Source: Pelomonas sp052436255 (GTDB taxonomy: Bacteria; Pseudomonadota; Gammaproteobacteria; Burkholderiales; Burkholderiaceae_C). From it: 64,000 nucleotides of DNA. Of this stretch, positions 10,301 to 25,300 are shown in pieces. The stretch covers positions 62,001 through 126,000 of the forward strand of contig JBQVNP010000001.1 in NCBI GenBank assembly GCA_052436255.1, in the 5' to 3' direction. The position numbers and the translations under genes were made by a program. Under the pieces are notes generated by a model that saw only the letters and a program-made list of their open reading frames with translations, was not told the origin of the DNA and searched no databases. Position 1 is the first letter of the stretch, and each line of letters begins with the position of its first letter.

Positions 10301-13300
10301 TGCTGGCCGAGGTCAGCGGTTCGCGCGTCGAAGGTGGCGGTGATGTCACGGTCGATGCGCAGTCGCTGGCTAAGATTTATGCGCTCACACTGGGCGTGGC
10401 GGGTAGCGCCAGCGTCTCGGGCAGCGGTGCGGCCCTGGCGGGCAGCCTGGCCGGTTCGTTCAGCTACAACCGCATCCGCAACAGCACGCAGGCCAAACTG
10501 CGTGGCAACAGCAGCGTCGACGCCGGTGGCAGCGTGGCCGTCACCGCCAGCGACGACAGCAGCATCAGTGCCGACGCCGGCGGCTTCGCGGTGGCCATCG
10601 CCGCGAGCGGCGGCAGCGGCGGCATCGGCCTGGCCGTAGGTGCCGCCTTGTCGATCAACGAGATCGCTGGCGCCGTGCGGGCCGAGATCGACGCCAGCAC
10701 GGTCGAACACGTCAGCGGCCTGACCGTCACCTCGGCGTCCACCGGCAGCATTGACGCGCTGAGCCTGGTCGGCAGCTTGTCGGCGGGTGTCGGCACCGTC
10801 GGCGTGGCCGTGGCAGGCGCCGGCGCCGCGTCGAAGAACGAGATCACGCGCACGGTCGAGGCGCGCATCAACGCGTCGTCCACCACGCTCGACAGCGGCA
10901 GCGTCACCGTCACTGCCACCGACAGTTCAGAGATCGACGCCGACTCGGGCGGTGCCGCGCTCGCCATCGGTGCGGGTACCAGCTCGGCGGGTGTGGCGGT
11001 GGGTATCGGCATCGGGCTGTCGGTCAACAACATCAGCAACACCATCACCGCCGCCATTGACGGTTCGACCGTGCTCGCCAGGGGCGGCGTGCGCGTCGAG
11101 GCCGAATCGGCAGCGTCGATCCGCGCCTATTCCTTCGGAGTTGCCGGCGCCGTGGCGGCCGGCACCAGCGCCGGCATCGGCATCGCCGGGGCCGGTTCAG
11201 GCTCGGGGGGCTACATCGCCAACATCGCCACCGCGCGCATCCAGGGCAGCACGGTGACGGCCGGCGGCCCGCTGACCGTGCGTGCCACCGACAGCGCCGT
11301 CATCGACACCATCGCTGGTGCGGGCGCGCTGGCGGTTGGCGTTGGTGGCAGCGTCGGTGTTTCGGTGGCCATCGGCATCTCGATCGCCCTCAACGACATT
11401 CGCAACAGCACCAGTGCGTTGGTCGACAACAGCACCATCCTCGACAGCGGCAGCGTGCTCATCGACGGCGCGTCCACCTCGAAGATCACGGCGCTGACCG
11501 TGGCCGGCGCGGCCAGCGTCGGCGTCGGCGTCGACGTGGGCGTGGCCATCGCCGGCGCCGGCGCGGTGTCGCTCAACAACATCCACAACACCGTGCAGGC
11601 CACGGCGCAGAGATCCAGCTTCCAGTTGCGCACCGGCGCGGACTATGCAGTCACGGCGGCCGACAAGGCCGCGCTCAAAGCCGATGCCGCTGCCGTTTCG
11701 ATTGCGCTGGCCGGGGGCATCTACGCCGGCGTCGGTGCGGCCGTGGGCGCCTCGGTGGCGATCAACGAGATCGGCAACACGACGAGGGCGTCCGTGCACG
11801 GCGTCAATGTCACCTCGCGCAACGGCGGCACTCTGGGCGCCGTGCGTGTGGCGGCTGATTCCGACGCCAGGATCGACGCACTGTCGGTCAGCGCCGCAGG
11901 TGCCGCTTCCGTGTCCCTGTACGCCGCCGTGGCTGTCGCCGCTGCGGGTGCCGTGTCGCAGAACGCGATCGCCAACACGACGCAGGCCACGGTGTCCGAC
12001 AGCGTTTTCGCCCGCTCCGGCAGCGTCACCGTGAGCGCCGTCACCGACGCCGCGATCCTGTCCAACGCCGTGGGCGCCTCGGTCTCGGCGGCCGTGGCGA
12101 TCGGCGCCGTGGCCGTGAGTTTCGGCATCGCATTCGCCGACAACCACATCGACAACGTCACGCTGGCTGCAGTCGAAAACACGGGCTTCGACAGCGTGGG
12201 CACCATCACCGTCGAAGCGGACTCCGGCGGGCGCATCGACTCACTGGCCGTGGGCGCCTCGCTGGCCATCACGGTGGCCATCGGCGCGGTCTCGCTTGCC
12301 GGGGCGGCCAGCGTCACCAACAACACGGTGAGCAACGACACGCAGGCCCTGGTGCTCTCCAGTGCACCGGGTCTCGCCTCGCCCGACGAGGGCCTGCGCG
12401 CCACCGGCAACATCAGCGTCAGCGCCAGTGACGACACCGGCATCAAGGCCGAGAACGTGGCGGCAGCGCTGGCCATCGCCGTGGCCATCGGCGGTGCGGT
12501 GGCCATTGGGGCTTCACCGGCCACGAACGACATCGACAACCGTGTGCGGGCCAACGTGGACGCATCGAGCCTGCAGTCCACCGGCGGGCGTGTCGACGTC
12601 GATGCCACCTCGGCGAACCAGATCGAATCCTTGTCGATGGCCATCGCGGTGTCCGGCTCGGTGGGCGCAGCGTCCGGCGCCGGGTCGAGCGCGAAGAACA
12701 ACATCGGCGGCAGCGGCAACGCAGCCACACCGCACCTGACCGAGGCGTCGATCACCGGCGGCTCCTCGGTGCTGGCCGGCACGGCGCTGGGTGTGGCGGC
12801 CGCCGACCGTTCCGACATCTCGGCGTTGGTGGTGGCGGCAGCGGCAGCGGCCGCCGGCGGCGGCATCGCGGTGGGCATCTCACTCACCGACAACCAGATC
12901 GCGGGCAGTGTCACGGCCCTGGTGGCCGATTCATCGGCCAGTGCGAGCAGCGGCGACGTTTCGATCACGGCCTCGGCGGTGCAGACCATCCATGTGCGCT
13001 CGGTCGGTGTGGCGGCAGGCACCAGCCTCGGCGCCACCGGTGCCCAGGCCAGTGCAACGATCAGCAACATGGTATCGGCGACGGCCCGCGCGGTGACGCT
13101 GTCGGCCTCCGGCAAGGTAGTGGTCAAGGCCAGCTCCGACCAGTTCGTCCGTGCCGAGACCGACGGCGTCGGTGTCGGCTCATCGGGCATTGCCATCACC
13201 CTGCCCAGCACCGACATCGGCGGCAGCACGCTGGCTGCGCTGGGCGGCGCCAGCAGCATCACCGCAGGCGGCGGCCTGGAGGTGAAAGCCGACTCGAAGT

Positions 13301-16300
13301 CGGAGGCCGAGGCGCAGTCGATTGCGTTGACGATCGGCGTGGCCGGCGCCACCGGCGTCGGCGGCGTGACGCGCATCCACCGCATCACCGATGCCCACAT
13401 CGGTGCCGACTACACCGCGGCCTCGCCCACGGCCAGCAGCATCACGGCCACCGATGTGATCATCGACGCCACGTCCGTCGCCACCGCCATCACCAATGCC
13501 TATGGCGGCGCGGGAGCGGCCATCGCCATCGCAGCCTTCGTGCCGGCGGCGACCATCGACGGCGCCACGCGCGCCTACGTGGGCCGCGCCACGACGCTGA
13601 ATGCGCGCTCGCTCGACATCGACGCGAAGTCGACCGAGCGCGCCAGGACCGACGCCGTCATCGTCGGCGCAGGCGGCGCCACGATCACGGTCGCGAAGTC
13701 CGACGCCGTCATCCGCAGCGAGACCGAGGCCTTTGTCGGCGCCCAGCGCACCGGCCCGGCGGGCGGCAGCGCGGCGACCTTGCGCCTGGACCAGGCCGCC
13801 ACGGTCGACGCCGTCAACGATTCCCGCGCCGAGTCCACCATCACCGGAGTCAGCGGCGGCCTGATCACCGTTTCGGTGTTGAACCCGAGCGCCATCGACA
13901 GTGCTGCCGTCCGCGCCTATGTCGGGCGCAACGCCGACCTGCAGGCCGGCACGCTGGCCGTGCGCGCCGACGCCACGCTGCGCACCGATGCCAACGCCAC
14001 GGCCTTCGGTTTCTCGGCACTGGGCAGCGGAGCCGGTGTCGCCACAGCGTCGACCATCGACGGCCCGGTCGAGGCCTGGATCGGTGGTCGCCAGGGCGAA
14101 GGCCTGGCCGGTGGCACGACGGTGGTCGATGTCAGTGGCGGCGTCGTCGTCACCGCCGAATCCGATGCGCTGGCCGTGACGGACGCGTCGGGTGTCACGG
14201 TGGGCCTGGGCGTGGCCATCTCGGCCATGGTGCCCAAGGCCACCGTGGCCACGCAGACCGCGGCTTGGGTGGGTTCAGGTGTCACCCTCGAAGCCGACAC
14301 GCTGGACATCAAAGCCACGGTGCAGCAACGCAGCGCGCAGTCCAGCACCAACCTCATCAACGTCAGTCTGGGCCTCGACGTGGGCGTCACCTCGGCAGTT
14401 GCCGAGGTCTCGGGCGCGGCGAAGGCCTTCGCCGGCGGCAGCGCCAGCACGCTCGGCGTCGCCGGCGCGATGAAGGTCACGGCCGAGACCGCCCTGGGCA
14501 CCGCCAGCGCGCGCACCCAACTGGGCGGCGGCGGCACCATCAGCGTCCAGGTGGCGCTGGCCAGCGCGTCCAACGACGCCAGCACCCAGGCCTGGATCGC
14601 CGACGGCACGCAGATCACCGGCGCCGCCAGCGTGGCGGTGAAGGCCGACTCCAAGGACACCGCCTACGCCACGTCCAACGTCGCCAGCGGCGGCGTCATC
14701 AGCGGCCGCGGCACCAAGGCGCAGACCTCCGTGACGCCCAGCACGCAGGCCTGGGTGGGCCGCGACGTGCGCCTGGACACCCGCGGCGCGCTCAGCATCG
14801 ACGCCATTGCGCAGACCGCCGAAGGCGATGCCAGCGCCACTGCGGCCGGAGGCGGCCTGATCTCGATCGGCGCCGCGGTGTCAGACATCACCATCCGCCC
14901 GACCGTGCAGGCCTGGATCGGCGGTGGCAGTACGCGCATCGACGCCGGTGGCAGCGTGGCCGTCAACGCCGAACTGCGCCAGCAACAGGGGGGTCTGCAA
15001 CTCGACGACAACCTGGCGCACAACGGCGTCAGCATCGGCAACGACACGATCAGCTTCACGCGCCACGGCCTGGCGACGGGAGACGTCGTCACCTACGACG
15101 CCAACGGCCAGACCGCCATCGGCACCGCCAGCGGCCCGCTGGTCGGCGGGCGTGACTACGGCGTCATCGTTGTCGACGCGAACACGCTGGCGCTCGGCGC
15201 GGCTGCCAACGGCACCGCAGTCGACACCAGCAGCCCCTTCCCGCTGGGGGCGGGCGTCTCGGGCGTGGACACGAACCGCGACGTCATCGTCTTCGGTGGC
15301 CCGCACAACCTGGTCACCGGCGACCGCATCATCTACAACGGCGGCGGCGCGGCCGGCAACATCATCGCCCCCGGCTCGTATCTGGTGCGCGTCATCGACG
15401 ACCGCACCATCAAGCTCGACACCTCGCTGGCCACACCGGTGAGCTTCATTGCCACGCAGGGCGGGCTCATCAGCGGCGGCAACCGCCTCAACCTTGCGGG
15501 CTTTGCGAACGGCGATCTCGTCACCTACCGCGCCCCGGCCACGGCGGGCTTCAGCAGCGCCGCAGTCGACCAGGCCGGGCCCAATGGCCAGGGCGAGTTC
15601 ACGCCTAGCGACAACAACGAGATCTACATCAAGAACCGCATCGACACGAATGGCGACGGCGCGCCGGATGTGGATGTCGGGCATGGCCTGGCAGACGGTC
15701 AGATCGTCACCTACCGTGCCAATGGGGCAGCCATTGGCGGCCTTGTCGACGGGGCCAGCTACAAGGTGGTGCGCGTCGACGACTTCCGTCTCAAGCTGGC
15801 GGGGGCCACCCAGGCGACCGTGGCCGGCCTGGTGTTCGCCCGCGTCGCCAACGCACCCGACACCTTGACCCGCACTGTGGCCAGTGGCAGCTGGATCACC
15901 GACGGTTTCACCGCGGGCCAGAAAATCGTCATCAGCGGCACGGGCAGCAACAACGGTGAACGCACCATCCTGGCGGTCACTGCCACCCAGCTCACCTTCG
16001 CCGGGGACGTGTTGACCAACGAGACCGTGGCCGGCAACGCCACGCTGCGCACGGCCGACATCCTGCTCGACCCCAGCACCTCGCCTTCCAGCGTGCGCCA
16101 CCTGCTGGTGCCGCAAGCGCTGGGCGGCCTGCAAAGCGGGCTCAACTACACGGTGGTCAACGCCTCCGGCGGCAGCTTCCAGCTGCAGGCTCCCAACGGC
16201 GTGGTGGTGCCTTCCATCACCGTTGGCAACGCGCAGGGCACCCACCAGTTGGGCAAGGAAGGCCTCGCGCTGAGCGCCAGCGGCGGCACAGCGCTGAATC

Positions 16301-19300
16301 ACGGGTTCCGGCTCGACATCAACAGCACCACGGCCAACGCCGTCAACCTGCTGCTCGGCCCCGGTGGCGTGTCACTGCGCCAGGTCAGCCCGCCCACGGG
16401 TGACGGCCAGTCGTCGTCATCCGCCCGCGGCAGCGGCGGCGCCTTTGCCGACGTGCAGGTGCCGCAGGCCACGGCCACATTCTTCGGCGACGTGCAGGCC
16501 TCCATCGACGCCGACCGCGTCCGTTCCGGTGGCGACGTCAGCATCACGACGCTGTCGGCGGCCTCGGTCACGGCTTTCGGCAACAGCCGCTCAGGCGGCT
16601 TTGTGCAGGTGGGGGTCACCAACGCCTCAGTCAATTACGACACCCGCAACAACGCCTACGTCGGCCATGCCGCGCCGGGCGTGGCGGTGCGCAACATCGC
16701 TGACGAAGGCGCCAATCCGCAGATCAACGCCAGCGGCGTGAACATCGAGGCCGCCGGCGATTTCCGCATGCGCGCGATCACCGACGCCACTACCGGCGCC
16801 ACTGCCTCGGGCAAGGGCGGCGGCTTCATCTCGGTGTCGAATGCGACGGCAGAGAACGACATCACGGCGCGCACCAACGCGATCTTCGGCAGCGGCGCCA
16901 CCGTCGCTGCCCGCACGGTCGACGCGCTGGCCCAGGCACGAAGCCTGCGGCCCACAGCCACCTCGGAAGCCACCGCAGGCGGTTTTGCCGGCGGCGCCAC
17001 CGCGACAGCCGACAACGACATCACCTCCAGCACCCTGGTGCTGCTGGAAGGCACGGCAACCGGGCTGACGGCCATCACCGGCCGCCAGGGTATGGACATG
17101 GAGGCTACGCACACCACGGTCAACGCGGTGCGCAACCCCAGCGGGCGCTGGTACGGCTTGTTCGGCGGCTCCTCCGAGCCGGGAGACAACTCCGGCACCG
17201 TGAAGAACCTCATCGACGGCGACGCAGGCGTGGTTGTCACCGTGGCGCCCCGCCCCGGCAGCAGCACCAGCAGTGCGGTGCCGACCAGCCCGCTGGATGC
17301 TGTGGGCGGCTTCAACAGCCTGGCCCTGCTGGGCAAGGCCAACAACGGCGCCATCAGCAACGGCATCGAGCAAGACCGCCGCGCCGTGCGTTGGGATTCC
17401 GACATCGTCGTCGGCGCCGGCCCGGCGCCCGACCTTTATGTCAATGCCGACGGCACCATCCGCCGCGCCGTCAACGTCACTGTCAACGGCACGGTGCACC
17501 CGGCGCCCGGCAGCGCCACCGGCGCTCAAGTCGAGGTCGGAGACATCGCGAACGCGCGCCTGGGCGAGGTGGTGTTCCAGGCCCTGGGCGACATCGTCGG
17601 CGGCCAGCAGATTGGCAGCCACTACTGGGGCACATTCACGTTCGCCAACGGCTTCGACTCGGTGCGCATCACTAACGCATCGGACAGCCCGCTGCTGATC
17701 AACAACATCGATCTCATCAGTGCCACCGGCACCCCGCGCGTGCACCTGGACAAGGGTGGTCAGTCCGTCGGGCTGAACTTCAAGCTGCTGCAGACCTACG
17801 AGCCGGCGCTGATCGACATCCGCAACCTGGGTAGCGGCGACATCACGCTGCGCCACGGCAAGGCGATCAACAACCCGATCGGCCAGACGCGCATCCTCAA
17901 CACCGGCGGCGGCATCGTCGCCGAAGACGGCGCGAACGCTGGCAGCACCTATCTCATCCGCACCGGCACGCTGGGCAACGAGTTCACGGTCACCGCGCCG
18001 GCCGACTTCGAGGGCGAAACCAACCGCCGCTACGAAGGCCTTATCAACCTTTCCAGCAACGGCGCTGCGCCCGACACGCTGACGCGCCAGGACGGCGGCA
18101 ACTGGCTCGCCGAGGGCTTCGTCGTAGGTGATCTCGTCAAGATCGAGGTCGCCGGCCAGACGCCGTATGTGGTGCAAATCGCGGCCTTCAGCGGTGGCAA
18201 CCAGCAGACGGCGGTGCTGAACACACTGGAAGCGGTGCTGCCGCAGACGGCCCAGGCGCTGGTCAGCCGCTTTCACGGCATCGACGCCAAGGGCTCGGTT
18301 GGCTCGGCCGCCGCGCCGGTGCGTGTTGAACTGATCAACGCACCGACGCAAATGTCGCAGGCCTGGGGTGAGGCGGGCATCGACCTGTTCCTCGATTTCA
18401 GCTCGCGCTTCCGTGGTTTCAGCCCTGACGCGAACGGCGTGCTGCCGCTCGTCACGCCGCGTGTCGATACGCTGACAGCGGGACGCGACACCCAGGTGCG
18501 CCTGGGCCAGAGCGTCATCGAGACCGGCCGCGCGGCCGGCAACGGCGTGCTCGTCACGGTGCAGGGCCGCGGTGCGCCTGAGAGCGCCGTCTACTACAAC
18601 TTCTACCGTCCCGACGCGCTGGACGCCCAGGGCAACCCGATCCGCTCGCTGTACTCGCAGGCGGCCATCGCCACCGGCGCGGCCACCGCGGTGGACGCCA
18701 CCTGGACCTTCGGCCTGGCCGAAGCCGGCAGCTATCTGAGCATCAGCGCCGTCGACAGCAGCGATCCCGACGCCGACACGCGTGTCGTCAACGTGCTGGG
18801 CGTCGGCAACATCGAGGCCGGGGGCCGCTTCGTCGACATCGTCACCAACGGCTTCATCGGCAGCGCCGCCAACCCTTGGCAGGAAATTGTTGCGGTCGAC
18901 GCCACCGACGGTGACGATCTGCGCGTGGGCAGCATCCGCAGCACCACCGACAGTGTCTTCCTGCTGGCCCCGCGCGGCTTCGTCGATGCCGACCCCGCCG
19001 ACAACGACCTGACAGCACTGGCCGACATCAGCGGCGTAGCCATCACGCTGACCGCACAGACAGGCGGGGTGGGCAGCGCCGCCAACTTCATCGAGACCAA
19101 CCTCATCGACAACGTGGCCAGCGGCCTGCGCGCCGGCGCCAGGAGCGGTGCGCTGACGGTGACCGCCGAGCGCTCGGTCTACAGCGAAGAGATCGCTGGC
19201 GACCTGCGTGTACACAGCGTGCTGGCGAACCGCGGCAACGTGTCGCTGGCAGCCCGTGCCGGCTCCATCGTCGACCAGCGGCCGGATGTGGACGCCGATG

Positions 19301-22300
19301 GCGAAGACCTCGCCAACGTCACGGCGCTGCGTATCGACCTGGCGGCACACGCGGGCAGCGTGGGCCGCGCGGGCGACGATTTCGACGTGAACAGCGGCGT
19401 GGTCGCCAGCGCCTATGTGCGCGACGGCCGCGTCTACGTGCAGGGCGACACCGGTGTCTACCTGACCGAGACCGACCGCGAGCTGAACCTGCTCGCCGCA
19501 CGCTCGGCGCTCGGTGACGTGCGCTTGACCGTGCCCGACACGACCCTGACGCCGATCTTCATGAACGGCGACCCTTCACTGGTCACGATGACCGGCGAAG
19601 ACCTCTACCTGCTGGTCAGCGACGGTGGACAGGGCGCCCAGATCAGCCAGGGCGCTGGGCTCACGGTGAGCGCGGGCGAAGTGTTGGCCTACCTGAGCGT
19701 CGCGCTGTGGGTGGGCGACAACGTGGTGACGAACTCCGTCAACCGTGTGGTGGCCGGAACAGGCATCCAGATCCGTGGCGACGAACGCCGCCGCGCCGAT
19801 GGCAGCGTCGACCCTGTCGACCGCGATATCGGCTTCGGCAGCACGATGTTGCTGCGCGGCACCATCGGCATGACCGGTGCGCCGCTGGATGTGACGCTGG
19901 CCAACCCGAACGCCAAGACCTTCACCCAGATCTTCGGCAACAACGACACCGACACCTTCCTGTTCTTTGAGACCGACCTCGACGCCAACACCAGCGCCTT
20001 TGGCAGCGCCACGGCCACGCCGGCCGGCGGCACCCTGCCCAGCGCCAGCAGCGACGGCGAGGACCGCTTCATCGTCACCCGCCTGGGCTCGATGCACGTC
20101 GACCGCGACGGCCTCGGCGACACGCTGACGCTCGACGGCCAGGCCGACACCGACAGCTATGTCGTGCAGACCACCGGCAGCCAGGGTCAGGAGCGGAACT
20201 ATGTCGTCAACGTGCTGGACACCGGTGCGCTGAATGACGGCGTCGACGTGCTCAGCGTCTTCGGAGTCGACGGCACCGAAGCCGACGGCAGCACCGACGA
20301 CATCTTCCTGCTGCGACGCGTCGACAGCATTCCGTCCGAAGCGGCCACCGCGCCAGCCTTTGTGGCGCTGCTGCACGGCACGCTCGACCAGGCGCGCACC
20401 CCCAGCGCCGACGGCAACGTGCGCCCGCAGGCGGTGCAGCGCGTCAACTACGACGCCAACCTCAACGGCCGCCTTCAGGTCTACGGCGGCGCCGGCAACG
20501 ACTTCTTCGCCGTCGACGACAACAGCGCCACCACCACGCTGGACGGCGGCAGCGGCCAGGACGTGTTCCAGGTCGGTCAGATCTACGGCTCGCAGCGCAT
20601 CGCGGGCAATGTCTCGGGCACGGATGCTTTCACGACCATTGCCACCACGCGTGGCTATGTCAGCCGCGGCGCGTCCATGCCCATCGTGGCGCAGGGCGGC
20701 AGCGGCGACGACAGCTTCACCGTCTACAGCAACAAGGCCGAACTGCGCCTGGAAGGCGACGCGGGCGACGACCTGTTCATCGTCCGCGCATTCGCGCTGG
20801 CCCAGGTCGACGCCAACGGCAACATCCTGCTGGACGCCAACGGCGTGGCCGTCCCTCTGCTCACAAGCGATGTCTCCACCGCCGGCCAGATGAACGTCCG
20901 TCCGGGCGACGGCAACGACACGGTCCAGTACAACATCAACGCCCCGGTTTCGGTGGACGGCGGCAGCGGCTTCGACAAGCTCGTGATCCTGGGCACCGAG
21001 TTCCCTGACAACTTCGTCGTCACCGAGGAGGGCGTGTTCGGCGCTGGCGTCAACGTACGATTCCAGAACATTGAAGTGCTGGAAGTCGACGGCCTGGAGT
21101 CCGACGACGACTTCTACGTGCTGGGCACGCCGGTGGGGGTGATCACCCGCCTCATCGGCGGCCTGGGCAGCGACAGCTTCAACGTCGGTGGCGACGTGGC
21201 CGAGCCCATCGTGATGCAGCAGCTCGAAGGCGGGTCCAGCGCCATCGGCCACAGCGTCAGCGCGCCGGGCAGCGTCTACGACGGCCTGGCCGTTGACGGC
21301 ATCGACCCCACCGTGGCGCAGGCCAGTGCCGGCGCGGTGGTGATCCGCGAAACCCACGGCAGCACCGCAATGCAGGAAGGCGCCACGGGCGACGCCCTCA
21401 GCGCCGACAGCTACTTCGTGCGCTTGGCCACCAAGCCCGCTGACGGCGTGGTGGTCTACGTTACCGTCTCGGCCTCGCGTTCGAATCGCGAAGAGCAGGG
21501 CGCCGGCGGAGATTCGATGTGGCTGGCGCGCACCCTGCCTTCGAGCTTCACGCGCAGCGTCACCATCGACGGCCAGGGGATCGACACCCCGGATCGCGCG
21601 TTGGTGCTGACCTTTACCGCCGCCAACTGGGACCAGGAACAGGCCGTCCACGTGTATGGCGTAGACGATGCGCTTGCCGAGGGCGAGCGCACGGTCACCG
21701 TCAACCACAGTGTGCGCGCCGTCGTCGAAGACGCGTCGCTGGACAGCGCCTCCAACAACCAGGCGGCCTCGCTGGCGACGTTCGACTTTGCCAAGGTGCG
21801 CAACGTCGAGGTGAGGATCGTCGACGACGACGCGCCGGTGCTGATCCTCACCCAAAGCGGCGGCTCCACGCTGGTGCTGGAGGGCAGCCTGGCGCCGGAC
21901 GCGCAGGGCTTCACGCCGGGCATCGCCGACAGCGCGAACCTGCGCCTGGGCCAGGCGCTGACGGGCAGCCAGACCGTGACCGTCACGCTCAGCTACGACG
22001 CACAGCAGCTGGTGCTCTCGGGCGCCGGTGTCACCGTGCTCGGCGGCGGCCAGGCCACCGTCGCCTTCAGCGCGGCCAATTCGGCCAGCGGCATCGAGAT
22101 CTTCTTCAGCGCCGTCGACGACGGCACCCGCGAAGACTTCAAGCGTTCCTTCATCAGCGCGGCGGTCACGGCCCACAGCGGCGCGCTGGCCTATGCCGGC
22201 CAGCTGGCGCAACTGGCGGTCAGCGTGTACGACGACGACGCCCCTGGCGTGCTGGTGCTGCAGAGCGACGGCTCGACCCAGGTGCTCAAGGACGACCCGG

Positions 22301-25300
22301 CGACGCCGGGCGACCAGTCGGTCAACGACTCCTACACCGTCCGTCTGCTGCGCGCGCCCGCCAGCAGCGTGGCCATCGCCATCAACACCGACGGCCAGGT
22401 GCTCACCGAGCCGGGCTCGCTGGTCTTCGACAACGCCAACTGGTACCGGCCGCAAACCGTCACCGTCAAGCCCAATGCCAGCTTCAACCCCGCCGGCCTG
22501 TCCATCGACCCCACGACGCAGAAGGTGTGGGCACCGCAGCAACATCTGCTGAGCAAGCTGGGCGGCCCGCTGGCCATCGTCGGAGGCCCGATGGGTGAAC
22601 GGGCGCTGACGCAGGCCATCCTGCAGCCGGCGGAGAGGAACGTGGCGCTGCTGCAGATCGGTGTCCAACCCGACGAGCGCGATCAGATCGACACGTTGAA
22701 CATCTTTGATGACAGCAGCCAGGAAGATAAGGTGGGCGTGCTGAGCAGCACCGGCCTCACCGGCTTCGGCCTTCCGCCCAGCCTGGTCGTCGGCGCCAAC
22801 CCCTTCGGTGAACCCGGGGTCTTCCCAGGCGGCATCACTTGGGGCGACTCGGCCACCGGCAAGTCGGGCATCGAAGTGCTGAATCTCCTGATGGGCCAGG
22901 GCAACGACACGCTCACCATCACCGGCACGCTGGTGCCGACGGATGAAGGTCGCGACGCGCTGCGCGGCCCGGCGCGCCACGGCACGCTGACCACCGTGCA
23001 CGGGGGGGGGAACCTCGACCTGACGCCAGGCGGCAGCGCCATCGTGGGCGACACCATCACCGTCACAGGCGGTGGTGGGGCGAACTCGCCACTGGTGATT
23101 TACGGCGACACCTCGCAGGACGGCACCTGGTACAGCGGCCTGACCAACCTCACCAGCCGTATCGACAACCTGGTGCTGGGCGCCAAGCTCTTCGACCAGG
23201 TCGGCACGGCCGACGACTTTTTCCGCTTCCCGCGCGCCAACCCCTTCCTGCGCGCCGGCAACGATGTCATCGACGCCAGCGCATTGTTCAGCGGCGCCGA
23301 TGTCGAAACCACGGTGCTGGGCATCGCCATCTATGGCGGAGCGGGCAACGACACGATCATCGGCAGCGGTGCCGGCGACCACCTGGCCGGCGGCTCGGGC
23401 GACGACATCATCCGCGGTGGTGGCGGCGTCGACCTGATCTACGGCGACAGTGGCTTCAACGTCGACCCCATCACCCGCACGCTGGTGATGGTGACAGTCG
23501 ATGCCGGCGTGGGCACGCTGGCCTTCGGCCCGGTGCGCGACGAAATGGTCTCGGGCAAGGACACGCTCTCGGGCGAGGCCGGTGCCGACATCATCTTCGG
23601 CGACCACGGTGTCGTGAACCAGATCGTGCCCCGCGGCACGGTCTACCCGAACTACGCCGCGGCCGCGGGCCGCAGCGCCGTGTTCGGCTATGCGACGGGC
23701 AACGCCAGCAACCTGCAGTTCCCGAACGTGGCCAGCGACAAGCTGCTGACCACGGGATTCATCGACTCGGTCGCGTCCGAGCAGTTCGCCAACGGCGCGG
23801 CCGACCTGATATTCGGCGGAACCTCCGGCGACCTGATCCTCGGCGGCGGCGGTGGTGACGAGATTCACGCCGGCGGCGGCGACGACCTGGTTTTTGGCGA
23901 CCAGGGCCTCGTCCAGGCGACTGGGGGTTTCTTCGTTTCCCTCCAGAGCCTGCCGCCCATTGCACCCGAACTGCGCCCGGCGAGCCAGCGCTCGGTGGAG
24001 TTCACGGCCATCAACACCACCACCAACGTCGGCAGCGGTGACGACCTGATCTATGGTGACGACGGCAGCGACGTGCTGCTTGGCCAGCAGGGCAAGGACA
24101 CGGTCTTTGGCGGCGGCGGTGACGACATCCTGATCGGCGGCAGCAACGTCAGCGGTGCACTCGACGGTGACGACCGCCTGGATGGTGGAGCCGGCTTCGA
24201 TGTGATCGCCGGCGACAACGCCGATATCTACTTCCGCCCCGACAACCTCGACGTCCGCTTCGCCACGCTCACAGGTGCGACGCTGTACAGCGAGGTGCCG
24301 GGCGCGACCGAAGGCGTGTCGCGGACAGTGTCGGTCGATGCCCAGGGCCGGCCGCTGAACGCCGACCCCGATGGCGTGCTGCCAGCCAATGCCTCCGCGC
24401 AGCAGCCCATGCACCGCCAGTACCGCATTCGCCTGCTCGACCACAGCGCCGCGCTCGAACAGCAGCCGGCCAACGCCGACGTGCGTGTCTGGGGCAACGA
24501 CTACATCGCCGGCGGGTCCGAGGATGACGAGATCTTTGGCCAGCTCGGCAACGATGCGATTCAGGGTGACGGTTCCATCCTCGGCAATCAAGTCGGCGCC
24601 AGCATCAGCAGCGGCGGCGCGCTCATCCTTCAGGCCTCGGTGGAGAACAAGGCCACCGACGGCGACGATTACATCGAGGGCGGCGGCGGCAACGACGTCA
24701 TCTTCGGCAACCTCGGCCAGGACGACATCATCGGTGGCAGTTCAAGCCTCTTCGGCCTGCTCACACCCGAGCAGCGTCCCGATGGCAACGACATCATCTT
24801 CGGCGGCGCTGGCACACGCATCGAGCGCAACGATCTCGGCACGGGCGGCGATTCGCGCGCCAGCCTGATTGCCGAACACGCCTTCGACGCCGACGTCATC
24901 ACGGGCGACAACGCCGTGATCCTGCGCATCCTGGGCGCCAACGGCCGGCCGCTCACCTTTGCCTATGACCAGACGGTGGACATCGGCAACGACCCGGCGA
25001 ACCCGCGACGCACCGAGGCACGCGGCGCCGAGCGCGTGGTGGTCCGCACCTTCGACCTGCTTGACTACACGCCGGGCAACGACGCCGCGGGCATCGGCGG
25101 CAACGATCTGGTGAAGGCCGAAGACGGCGATGACATCGTGCACGGCGGCCGGGGCAACGATGTGCTCTACGGCGATGGCTGGGACGACGACCTGTACGGC
25201 GGCACCGGCAGCGACCGCATCTTCGGCGGCAGCGGGGAAGACGGCATCGTGGCCGACGACGGCCGCATCAGCACCAGCCGAAACGGGGTGGCCGAGCCGC

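Noticed and set aside
9240..15000. Regular repeats considered as CRISPR or satellite DNA
   Set aside because: Repeat units are diverged at DNA level, lie in one coding frame and have no spacer structure.
16627..19350. 907-codon minus-strand frame
   Set aside because: Same GC-driven shadow; low-complexity composition and full overlap with the convincing sense gene.
19576..24591. 1671-codon minus-strand frame, the longest antisense frame
   Set aside because: Composition mirrors the repeats of the sense strand; no recognisable domain. Its length alone is not evidence.
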